Part shown: piece after piece, positions 46,537 through 55,054 of the stretch | Layout: the number at the start of each line of letters is the position of its first letter | Position numbering within the stretch: position 1 is the first letter of the stretch | Source of the DNA: Fundicoccus_A sp052115865 | GTDB taxonomy: Bacteria; Bacillota; Bacilli; Lactobacillales; Aerococcaceae | DNA length: 64,000 bases | Direction of reading: 5' to 3' | Assembly (NCBI RefSeq): GCF_052115865.1 | Contig: NZ_JBQKME010000010.1 | Span: 31,524 to 95,523 of the forward strand | Made by a program: the position numbers and the translations under genes | The notes under the pieces: model-generated | What the model was told of the DNA's origin: nothing | The model's database searches: none | The model's input: the letters and a program-made list of their open reading frames with translations, nothing else

Positions 46537-46613
46537 TAAAATAAGCTGTTTTGATAAAGATTCTTTTTTATTTACCTTTTACTATTAATATTTTTTCAAA
46601 AAAGCTTATTTTA
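46537..46613 (-). promoter_or_regulatory. Large hairpin upstream of binding-protein B
   Basis: The arms at 46537-46554 and 46596-46613 are 18 bases long and pair at 17 positions; TAAAATAAGCT with its complement is perfect. The loop is 41 bases and A/T-rich. It lies between the permease stop and the binding-protein start, with no T run. It could protect the binding-protein message after processing, giving an excess of binding protein. Confidence 0.65.
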
Positions 46614-46623
46614 GTATATTCAA

Positions 46624-47607
46624 TTACCCAACGATACCAGAACGTTCGATACTCTCTACAAAGTACTTTTGAGCAAATAGATAAACAACAATAAGTGGTA
46701 AAATAACTAAAATCGTACCTGTATTATTCATCATAGATGCTAATGCAGGACTGACATAAGTCATTTCGCTAGATATCAGACTTGAAGCTAACGAACTTAA
46801 AGCATTTGACATTACTCTAAAATTATTCAAATATAATCCACTGTAAAAACTATCTGTCCATTGCCAAACAAAGCCAAACAGGAAAACTGTTACTAACATT
46901 GGAACAGCGCTCGGCACCATAATACGATAAAAAGTTTTAAATGGTCCACACCCATCGATATAGGCTGCTTCTTCTAATTCTTTTGGCATATTTCTAAAAT
47001 ATTGTCGCATTAGGAAAATATAGAGACCGTTTTTATATCCTTGAGTTAGTAACGAGCTCAGCACAAATGGCCAGAATGTATCCATTAAATTAACACCTGG
47101 GTTTCCTGTCAAAGCTTCATAGATTCCGAAGACATCAAAGAAACGAAACTGTAGAAACAAAGGCAACATAATAACTTGTGGAGGAACTAGTAAACATAAA
47201 ATTACAAGTAGAAATATAATGTTTTTTAAAGGAAAATTGAATCTTGCAAAACCATAACCAACTAAGGTACAAGAAATTAGTTGCAACAGACTGACCATAG
47301 TTGATAACAACAATGTTCGAAAGAAAGTTGCGACATAATCCATTTCTTCGAATGCAATGAGATAATTATGAAAGCCAATTTCTCTAGGTATATATTGCAC
47401 TGTTGCATCATATAAATCTGCCTCAGACATTAAAGAGACCATAAATTTCGTGAACAGAGGATGTAGAATGATAAAGCAAATTCCAAAAATCAAGACATAT
47501 CTCACAATCATCCATAAAATATTACCTGTTTTTTGCAAATAACTTTTGACTTGCGCTTGATCTAACTCCGTTCTTCTTTTAGATGGTTCCAATACTTTTT
47601 CTGCCAA
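46624..47607 (-). CDS. Carbohydrate ABC transporter permease, AraQ/LplC-type
   Basis: This is a 327-residue permease with six predicted membrane segments and the EAA loop EEAAYIDGCGPFKTF. The start is TTG 47607, after AGGGAGG. It lies 19 bases after its partner permease. The predicted job is import of an oligosaccharide with binding protein A or B, powered by an ATPase coded elsewhere. Confidence 0.9.
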   Translation of the reverse strand: MAEKVLEPSKRRTELDQAQVKSYLQKTGNILWMIVRYVLIFGICFIILHPLFTKFMVSLMSEADLYDATVQYIPREIGFHNYLIAFEEMDYVATFFRTLLLSTMVSLLQLISCTLVGYGFARFNFPLKNIIFLLVILCLLVPPQVIMLPLFLQFRFFDVFGIYEALTGNPGVNLMDTFWPFVLSSLLTQGYKNGLYIFLMRQYFRNMPKELEEAAYIDGCGPFKTFYRIMVPSAVPMLVTVFLFGFVWQWTDSFYSGLYLNNFRVMSNALSSLASSLISSEMTYVSPALASMMNNTGTILVILPLIVVYLFAQKYFVESIERSGIVG

Positions 47608-47626
47608 TATTTTTGTTCCTCCCTTC

Positions 47627-48580
47627 TTAATATTGATAGCGAGCGAGTGATTTAACTAGCACAACTGACATAATAATTAGCATGACTGCCACAGTAGCTA
47701 AATAAATCCAAGCCATTGCAGACCCTGTACCAAAATTAGACTGACTAAAAATAGTGGTCTGAATCATACTCATCATTTCATTATCTGGATGTGTAAATGT
47801 ATCAATAATTGAATACACAGCATTTACGATGATAAGTGGACTGATCATTGGAAATGTTATTTTCCAAAAATTTTCCCAAGCTGTCGCTCCATCCATAGTT
47901 GATGCTTCATATAAAGCTATGGGGATAGATTGTAAAGCTGCCAAAAAGATTAAAATCTGAACCCCAGAAGCTATCACTATTTCATAAATTTGATCAACTG
48001 CTAAAACTAAAAAGTTAATAATCGCAGGTGGAATATTCATAGAATATAATAATCGTCTAAATTGTAAAAACTGCATTAATTGACCTGATGAACTTTGCAT
48101 ATTATCTTCAGCAATTAATTGGGCAGAAGATACTAACAAGTCAGAGCTTTCCATCGCTAAAATAATCCCTGAAGTTAAGATTACTGGTAAAAAGAATACG
48201 GATCTTGCAAAGGCTCTTCCTTTAAATTTAGCGTTAAGTAGACTTGCTGCAAATAAGCTAAATATGAGTACAACCGGGACTTTAGATACTAATTGTGTCA
48301 CAGTTGAGAGTAAAGCTGGAACAAAATCGGGATTAACTCTCAACACTTGATTATAATTTTCCCATTTAATGTAATCCAATTCATATCCAGTAGAAGTCAC
48401 CGTTAAATTGTTCATACTATAAATAAATGATTGGATTAATGGAGTGAGAAATAGTAATAAAAAACCAATTATAAACGGACTAATAAATAAATATCCTAAT
48501 ATTGAACGCTGCTGTTTTAATGTTAATCTTCTTCTTTTTATTGCCTTATGTTTTTTTGTCTTATGATGGTTGTTACTCAC
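47627..48580 (-). CDS. Carbohydrate ABC transporter permease, AraP/LplB-type
   Basis: This permease has about 317 residues. The TTG at 48595 lies inside the ribosome site, so GTG 48580 (GAGGAGG plus six bases) is the true start, one base after the stop of the DUF5696 gene. A basic N-terminal tail precedes six membrane segments; the EAA loop is YEASTMDGATAWENF. The long periplasmic loop near 150-190 is larger than usual. Confidence 0.9.
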   Translation of the reverse strand: MSNNHHKTKKHKAIKRRRLTLKQQRSILGYLFISPFIIGFLLLFLTPLIQSFIYSMNNLTVTSTGYELDYIKWENYNQVLRVNPDFVPALLSTVTQLVSKVPVVLIFSLFAASLLNAKFKGRAFARSVFFLPVILTSGIILAMESSDLLVSSAQLIAEDNMQSSSGQLMQFLQFRRLLYSMNIPPAIINFLVLAVDQIYEIVIASGVQILIFLAALQSIPIALYEASTMDGATAWENFWKITFPMISPLIIVNAVYSIIDTFTHPDNEMMSMIQTTIFSQSNFGTGSAMAWIYLATVAVMLIIMSVVLVKSLARYQY

Positions 48581-48581
48581 A

Positions 48582-51083
48582 CTAAACCTCCTCAATCACT
48601 AAAAAGTCTTTGGCCTCAACTGCTTTACCTTCATATTGAAACGGTTGATTCGAATAATTGATAATTACTTTTACTCCATTCGCATAAGTAACTTCATAAA
48701 CATCATTTTCTATCTTTTGGTGTAAGATTATTGATTGACCTTGAACCGCTTCTAATTCGGTATTAATAGTGTGATACAAATCTTTTATTTGATCATACCA
48801 ATTCCCATAATACACAGAATAAAGATCTTGATGCTGTGTTTCTTTTAAAATATAGTTTGGTTCTGCAATCCATTCTACAAATATACCCGCATTTGTCTCG
48901 ATACTCTTAAGTAATTCTTCTTGATAATCACCTGTTAAATTTAATGGTTGCCCTGAAAAATCAATATAACCACTGAGTAACATTTGGTAAAATGGAATCG
49001 ACTCATCTGTAATTGCATATTTGTTTGAAGTCATTGGTACTCGAATAATATCATCAACATAATTTAAGGCATACACATTAGCGTTACTTGCCATTAAACG
49101 ACTGGTTCTCTCTTTTAAATTAGTCATGCTGTTTTTTATGAAATCTAGACTACTTTGACGGTCTACAAAATTATTTCTTGAAAAATCAGAGACCAAAGTA
49201 GACGTTAACGTTCTAAGTGAAAGAGAATCCATCGCTACCGATGGTATATCGTTCATAAAATCTTCAATAACTGATTCATATTGAGATGGATTTAATAGGT
49301 ATTTAGGTAAATTCGTACTTGTTTCTCGACCAACATTACCTGAGACTAAACTATCATCTAGAATGGTCACAAGAGAATTATCTAAATAGCGATTAGCTTG
49401 TTGTTCAATTGAAAAGCCATCCCAGAGGGAATCTTGATATACATAACTGAAATCTACATCAAAGTAAACAGGTATTTCGACACTCTGAGTAAAAGCTAAA
49501 AACTCATCCAAGCTTACATCTGTATTTAATTGCCTTATAGGATTAATACTGGAAGGATAACTATGATTTAAGCCACCATTAAACCAGCCAGCATATTTCA
49601 CACGAATATTGGTAATCGAATCACTTAATAATTGATTCATAATCAATTGAGCTTGTTCATATGATGTCAACACTTCTGTTCCCTGATAAGGAATACCTAA
49701 AAAACTTTTATCTGTAGTAATCGCACCAGTTAGTCCTAAATAAAATGGTAGGGATTCTCTTTCTTTTACATCAGGAAATTCATTTTTACTTTGTAAGTAT
49801 TCCCGATAAGAATTAACCATGCCACTGTAATTTGCATCATCCTCGTATAAAAAACGATATCTTACTTGAAAATTCCCTGAGTAAGGTTCTTGCTGATAAA
49901 GCTGTAAGATTCCAGAACCTGTCATTTCATCCAGTGAAGCTCTTCCATTAGGTAAGTAGCGAAATTCTGAAAAAGCTTTGTTAAATGAATCAGCTCTTCC
50001 TGAGATATCTCCTATAATACGACCATACGCATCCCCATCTTCAATTATTGCTAAAAATGCTTGGTCATTCTTCTTCATCCCAAAAACAGGTAAACGATTT
50101 GACATTTCTTTATCGCGACTGGTTGTCTGCATATAAGTTAAAGATTCATCTGAGCCGTACACATCTGCAACGTGTCTAGCTGCGTTGGTCTTCCCATTAT
50201 TTAAATAGATTAACGCGCCTGATCCATCAGGAACAAAGATGTATCCTTCATCTTCTACACTAGCTGTACCAAAATATTCTAAAAATGAAATATTGGTTAA
50301 GTTAAATGAGTCACTGTTGACTATATCATCAGATAAAATTGATGCAATAAAATCTTCTCCATCTAATTCATATAAAACAGGTATTTCGAAGATCGCACCT
50401 TCAGAACCTTCAATTGCATGTTCTTCGTTATCCGCATGATAATCTTCCACAGTATAACCAGCATTTGCAAAATATTCTTGAGCCTCTTCTTGAATAAAAA
50501 CAGCTGTACCTGTACGTAATACGAATATGCCATTTTCCTCATCTGCTCGATAAATATCTTCAACCGCTCGACGTTCCTCATCTGTCATTTGGTCTAAAAA
50601 CATCTGGAATCGCTCACTTGAGATGATATCTGGAATTAAAAATCCACTAATCTCTTCACCTAATGTATAAGTAACTTTAACACCATCATTCATAACTTCC
50701 ATAACCACTTGATCATATTCGACACTATCTGTATACGAGTTCATAGTGCTGACTTGACCTGCGAGATTTATGTATGATATTGATAATTGTGAAGATAGCT
50801 TATCTTTACTAACACCTGTCGCAATTGCATCTGTATTTGGATCTACTGGGTTAGATAACCAAATTATACCATTGTCTTTATTTGCGATTGTAACAGAATA
50901 ATTTCTTTCATCAATCGCAAGTATTAATGTATCGTTTTCAACAACAATAGTCTTACCTTGCTCCTCTAATTCAGTAACGACATCTTCTTCTTGAGCTAGT
51001 GCAAATGGTATAGCATTTAGTTCTGCGAAAACTAATCCACATAGTATAAACAACAAAATACAAACTTTTTCTTTAATCTTCAT
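48582..51083 (-). CDS. Secreted DUF5696 protein, possible novel glycoside hydrolase
   Basis: The 833-residue product has a signal peptide ending FALAQEED. The N-terminal part (about 40-400) is beta-rich (TLILAIDERNYSVTIANKDN), like the supersandwich domain in front of many glycosidase barrels. The middle (about 440-740) alternates strands and helices (LPFYLGLTGAITTD, ITNIRVKYAGWFNGG, IPVYFDVDFSYVYQ), as in a TIM barrel. This agrees with the DUF5696 family, whose function I do not know. Acidic residues at strand ends (D556-like in FDVDFSY) are candidate catalytic ones. It sits between a permease and a Yip1-family gene in the importer operon. ATG 51083 follows AAGGTG. Confidence 0.75.
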   Translation of the reverse strand: MKIKEKVCILLFILCGLVFAELNAIPFALAQEEDVVTELEEQGKTIVVENDTLILAIDERNYSVTIANKDNGIIWLSNPVDPNTDAIATGVSKDKLSSQLSISYINLAGQVSTMNSYTDSVEYDQVVMEVMNDGVKVTYTLGEEISGFLIPDIISSERFQMFLDQMTDEERRAVEDIYRADEENGIFVLRTGTAVFIQEEAQEYFANAGYTVEDYHADNEEHAIEGSEGAIFEIPVLYELDGEDFIASILSDDIVNSDSFNLTNISFLEYFGTASVEDEGYIFVPDGSGALIYLNNGKTNAARHVADVYGSDESLTYMQTTSRDKEMSNRLPVFGMKKNDQAFLAIIEDGDAYGRIIGDISGRADSFNKAFSEFRYLPNGRASLDEMTGSGILQLYQQEPYSGNFQVRYRFLYEDDANYSGMVNSYREYLQSKNEFPDVKERESLPFYLGLTGAITTDKSFLGIPYQGTEVLTSYEQAQLIMNQLLSDSITNIRVKYAGWFNGGLNHSYPSSINPIRQLNTDVSLDEFLAFTQSVEIPVYFDVDFSYVYQDSLWDGFSIEQQANRYLDNSLVTILDDSLVSGNVGRETSTNLPKYLLNPSQYESVIEDFMNDIPSVAMDSLSLRTLTSTLVSDFSRNNFVDRQSSLDFIKNSMTNLKERTSRLMASNANVYALNYVDDIIRVPMTSNKYAITDESIPFYQMLLSGYIDFSGQPLNLTGDYQEELLKSIETNAGIFVEWIAEPNYILKETQHQDLYSVYYGNWYDQIKDLYHTINTELEAVQGQSIILHQKIENDVYEVTYANGVKVIINYSNQPFQYEGKAVEAKDFLVIEEV

Positions 51084-51098
51084 TTCTATCACACCTTT

Positions 51099-51725
51099 CT
51101 AGATTCTAAAAACAATTTCGCGATAGATAACTTGAAAGAAGCCAATAATTTGTTGAATTACACTAGTAAATAATAACCCTAGAAATACCATTACTCCCAT
51201 ACCGACTAAAATACCAATAATGGTAAAAAAAGTTTTACTTATGCTATATTGATGAGTAACCATTGTACTCAAAGCTATTAGTATGCCTGCCCATAAAACG
51301 GATAAAAAAGCAAAAAAGTAATAAAACGAACTTTCTTGAGTTGTTAATAAATAACTCATTGGAATCAATGGTAAGTTAATCAATACTAAAGGAGTCAGGG
51401 CATATCCTGTTGCTATCACAATCTCTCTGAATGTACCTTCCCCATCTGCTAAAGTGGTTAGACACCAATTTGCTACACACCACAAGAAAAAAGGAAGCGC
51501 AATATTAACTATTTCTAAAATTATATTTAGATTATTGATTTGATTAAAGTTAAACAAAAAACCAGTATATTGTCTGCGAAAAACATATGTGATTATAGTT
51601 AGAAGAACGATGGTCAAGGCTGCTTTCAATGACCCTCTATTTTCTCTTTGTAAATCCCAGAAACCATCAAAAGGACGTACGATAAGGTGAAGACTATATT
51701 TTAATTCAGCAATATATGATTTCAA
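51099..51725 (-). CDS. Yip1-family membrane protein
   Basis: This 208-residue protein has five predicted membrane segments. The N terminus SLHLIVRPFDGFWDLQRENR is typical of the Yip1/DUF1282 group in Firmicutes. It overlaps the upstream NHL gene by the four bases ATGA, so translation is coupled. Its function is unknown; proximity to ABC genes suggests a helper in the membrane complex. Confidence 0.75.
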   Translation of the reverse strand: MKSYIAELKYSLHLIVRPFDGFWDLQRENRGSLKAALTIVLLTIITYVFRRQYTGFLFNFNQINNLNIILEIVNIALPFFLWCVANWCLTTLADGEGTFREIVIATGYALTPLVLINLPLIPMSYLLTTQESSFYYFFAFLSVLWAGILIALSTMVTHQYSISKTFFTIIGILVGMGVMVFLGLLFTSVIQQIIGFFQVIYREIVFRI

Positions 51726-53197
51726 ATGTGTCGAACCTCCTCTTTTGTTCTAAAGCTACGAATTTTCTTTATCAGTTTGAACACTAAAAACAGACCGATA
51801 ATAACAGCAATAACTCCCGCTATTAAACTGAAATTATCTATTAACCAATAACGTCTAAAGCGTGAAAATGCTTTTGTATAATTATCACGATCATTTGCCA
51901 GTTGAAAATTTAGCATAGCATCTTGATATTCTCCATTACGGTATTGAGCTTTCCCTAACCCGGTGTAAGCTATATCTGCATTGGCATTAAGCTTAAGTAC
52001 TTCTTGCCACTTTTGCTCAACTTGGGCATAATCTCCTTCATAATGCAGTCGATTAGCATCGTGAATTAATTTTCCATAGTCGGTCATATCAAAAATTGTT
52101 AATGAATTATGATAATCATCAAGAACAAATAAAGAATCCTTAAAATGACCAATCGCAACTGGACTTTGGAAATTCCCAAAGCGATTTCCATTACTTCCAA
52201 ATACATATAGAAGTTGCCCATCATAATCATAAGTAAAAATTTTCCCAGTATTGCTATCAATAGCTGAATAAATGTGATAATCGGTCACTGTAACATCAGC
52301 AAATAAACTAATGTTAGATCTTCCGCCAGTCATATAATCTCCAATAGGTGGACCATAACCAAAATCACGTAATACATTGACCCCAGATGGATTTAAACGA
52401 CGAATAATATCATCACCGTAATTACTGGAGCTTACACTTTCTCTACTGACATAAATAAAGTCCTCATTATCTAGAAAGATGTTACTATATTCTGTTGGGA
52501 GTATTAGTCCCATTCTTTGCCTTTGTTCTTCAGTAGCGATAAATCTGCGCCAAAAGTATTCTGTTGGAGTAATACTTACTTCAGTTGCTCCTAGAAAACC
52601 TTGGAAAGTGCCATCTGGATTAATTTCAACAATACCTGAGTTAACCCCGATAGCTAAGGCGTAAATTTGTCCTGCTTTATTAACAGCTATTTTAGTTGGA
52701 CGAAAAGCTGTTGTATTACTTAACAAGTCAGTAACTGGCGTATCGAAAGTATTAATTAACTCATTCTCTTCGTTAAAATGTAAAATACGTTGATTTTCAG
52801 TATCGGCAACATACAGATGATTTTCTTCAGAAACGAAAATTCCTTGTGGTGAACTAAAAGTATCCCCATTATCAAAAGTCTCAATCTGATCGACGAATTC
52901 AAAATTTTGGTCGAACCAGACTATTCGATTATTACCTGTATCAGCAATATAAATATTTCCATTTTCACTCACAAATAAGTCTTGCGGACTACTAAATTCT
53001 CCGACTCCAATATTATCTCCTGAAATGACTGAACTAGGAACATAAGCATGAGGACTTGGAACAGCATCCAGCCAATAGTTATACGAATATGTTTCATAAG
53101 CAACACGAGCATTAACAGTTACAGGAAAATTAAAAATTAAAAGAAGTATCATAGTTAGACTAGTTAAAACTATCGATCGTTTTTCTATACTATACAT
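51722..53197 (-). CDS. NHL-repeat/TPR membrane-anchored protein
   Basis: This 491-residue protein has a signal sequence and then NHL beta-propeller blades (SSPQDLFVSENGNIYIADTG, SSPQGIFVSEENHLYVADTE). A short TPR-like helical part (about 400-440, NADIAYTGLGKAQYRNGEYQ) follows. One membrane segment (about 455-478) and a basic tail end the protein. The propeller should lie outside the cell. Such a scaffold could hold the DUF5696 protein or the binding proteins near the permeases; this is a guess from the context. Confidence 0.8.
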   Translation of the reverse strand: MYSIEKRSIVLTSLTMILLLIFNFPVTVNARVAYETYSYNYWLDAVPSPHAYVPSSVISGDNIGVGEFSSPQDLFVSENGNIYIADTGNNRIVWFDQNFEFVDQIETFDNGDTFSSPQGIFVSEENHLYVADTENQRILHFNEENELINTFDTPVTDLLSNTTAFRPTKIAVNKAGQIYALAIGVNSGIVEINPDGTFQGFLGATEVSITPTEYFWRRFIATEEQRQRMGLILPTEYSNIFLDNEDFIYVSRESVSSSNYGDDIIRRLNPSGVNVLRDFGYGPPIGDYMTGGRSNISLFADVTVTDYHIYSAIDSNTGKIFTYDYDGQLLYVFGSNGNRFGNFQSPVAIGHFKDSLFVLDDYHNSLTIFDMTDYGKLIHDANRLHYEGDYAQVEQKWQEVLKLNANADIAYTGLGKAQYRNGEYQDAMLNFQLANDRDNYTKAFSRFRRYWLIDNFSLIAGVIAVIIGLFLVFKLIKKIRSFRTKEEVRHI

Positions 53198-53209
53198 AGC
53201 ACGCCTCCC

Positions 53210-54070
53210 CTAATCCTTTATTCCAGATGTAGCCATTGTCTCTAGTACATTATTCTGACTAATAATGAAAACTGTTAGTGGAACAATCATCATAAACAAA
53301 GCAATTGCAGAGGCCGCACCTGCTCTCGAAAATCCAGTTGCAACAATTTGTTGAAGAGCAGTTGGTAAGGTTTTCAATTCTTCATTATAGATAAATGTTC
53401 CTCCACTCATATTCCATAGATTTTGGAATGAAAAGATAAGTAAGGTTAACCAGGCTGGCTTTACGATTGGCATAACGATGGTAAAAAAGATTCTAAATTC
53501 ACTTGCTCCGTCAATCCTTGCTGACTCGAGTAATGCCATAGGGATTTGCTCCATAAATTGCTTCATTAAAAAGACACCAATAGGAGCTGCAATAGCAGGC
53601 ACAATAAGTGAGAAATAAGTATTTACCCACCCAATTTCTGACATTATTAGATAATTGGGAATTGCAGTCACATGTGGCGAAAACATTAAAGCCATAATAA
53701 CAATACTGAAAAACAAATTTTTCCCTGGAAAATCATGTAGTGCAAGGACAAAGGCTGCCATAGAAGCTACAATAATATGTAAAAATGTCCCTACAATCGT
53801 AATAAATAAAGTGTTAAAAATATATCGTGTAAAAGGAACCCACGATTCGTTCATTAATGAATACAAATCTCGTATATTATCTAAAGTTGGATTTTGCACA
53901 ATAAAACGTGGTGGAAACTGAAAAAGTTCTTCAAGTGGTTTAAAGGCATTATTTACTGCAAAAACTAGAGGTAGTGCCATAAAGGCAGCAAAAATTAATA
54001 GGAAAAATATATTTAAGAAATCACCAAATCTGGAACGATTAGGAGTTCTACGTTTTGTAATTGATGCCAT
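53210..54070 (-). CDS. Carbohydrate ABC transporter permease, MalG-type
   Basis: This 286-residue permease has six predicted membrane segments and the EAA loop LESARIDGASEFRIF. Its ATG directly follows the stop codon of the partner permease with no gap. It forms the second permease pair of the cluster. Confidence 0.92.
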   Translation of the reverse strand: MASITKRRTPNRSRFGDFLNIFFLLIFAAFMALPLVFAVNNAFKPLEELFQFPPRFIVQNPTLDNIRDLYSLMNESWVPFTRYIFNTLFITIVGTFLHIIVASMAAFVLALHDFPGKNLFFSIVIMALMFSPHVTAIPNYLIMSEIGWVNTYFSLIVPAIAAPIGVFLMKQFMEQIPMALLESARIDGASEFRIFFTIVMPIVKPAWLTLLIFSFQNLWNMSGGTFIYNEELKTLPTALQQIVATGFSRAGAASAIALFMMIVPLTVFIISQNNVLETMATSGIKD

Positions 54071-55036
54071 CTATGTCCCTACCTTTCCGATTAATTTCTG
54101 AATAATCTTATTTCCACCTACCATGATGATAAAGAGTATAGTTGCAATTGCTGATGCATACCCCATTTCGAAACGAATAGTTCCATAGTCTACTAAATGT
54201 GAAACAACTGTATGAGCTGAATAATCTACCGTTGGGAATCCTGCCAACGGTACAATCACATCGTGTATGGCAAATGACTGTGTAATTGTCATAACCGCTC
54301 CAAATAATAATTGTGGTTTCATCTGTGGTAAAGTTATAAACCATAATTCTTGCCAGCGATTCGAGATACCTTCTATATAACCCGCTTCAAACAATGTCTT
54401 ATCTAATGACTGCATACCAGCTACGAAAGCTAAAAACCCTGATCCAATACTTGTCCATAAGATAACGATGATGAGTGCTGGGACTACAAATTCCGTATCA
54501 TAAAACCATTGGATAGGTTCTGATAAAAGCCCTATTTCCATTAAAAATCCATTGATGTATCCATATTGATCACCACTAAAAATGATCCCCCAAATAACAA
54601 ATACTTGACCTGATAATGTAGGTGCATAAAAAACTACTACTAATATTGATCGGATACGCCTAGGTAACTCATTGATAAACCATGCAAAGAAAAATGATGC
54701 TAAATAGCCTATCGGACCGGTAATTAAGGCAAATAATAATGTAGTAGATATTGATTGAATGAACAAATCGTCTGTCAAAAATAGGTTGATATAGTTTTGC
54801 AAGCCAATAAATTGAGGTGACTCTAAAATATTGTAATAAGTAAAACTATAGAAAAACGATATAAGAACTGGCAACAAATAAAACACAAAAAATATAACCC
54901 CAAAAGGCAGTAAAAATAGATAAGAGACTTTATTTTTTCGAATATCTTTTATAAGTTGCTTACTCTTATTTTTGATTAGTTCGCTCATCCGATTTCTTCT
55001 TGTCACGTAAGTACTTTGAACGTGTTCTAACTCCAT
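54071..55036 (-). CDS. Carbohydrate ABC transporter permease, UgpA/AraP-type
   Basis: This 321-residue permease has a 40-residue cytoplasmic tail. The EAA loop (FEAGYIEGISNRWQELW) departs from the usual EAA-DGA pattern, with glycine and glutamate in place of alanine and aspartate. ATG 55036 follows AAAGGAAC. The gene lies 18 bases after the large binding-protein gene and probably serves it. Confidence 0.9.
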   Translation of the reverse strand: MELEHVQSTYVTRRNRMSELIKNKSKQLIKDIRKNKVSYLFLLPFGVIFFVFYLLPVLISFFYSFTYYNILESPQFIGLQNYINLFLTDDLFIQSISTTLLFALITGPIGYLASFFFAWFINELPRRIRSILVVVFYAPTLSGQVFVIWGIIFSGDQYGYINGFLMEIGLLSEPIQWFYDTEFVVPALIIVILWTSIGSGFLAFVAGMQSLDKTLFEAGYIEGISNRWQELWFITLPQMKPQLLFGAVMTITQSFAIHDVIVPLAGFPTVDYSAHTVVSHLVDYGTIRFEMGYASAIATILFIIMVGGNKIIQKLIGKVGT

Positions 55037-55054
55037 CGTTATTAGTTCCTTTCT

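Noticed and set aside
48581..48595. Overlap of the permease gene with the DUF5696 gene
   Set aside because: The TTG start at 48595 lies inside the ribosome site; GTG 48580 removes the overlap.
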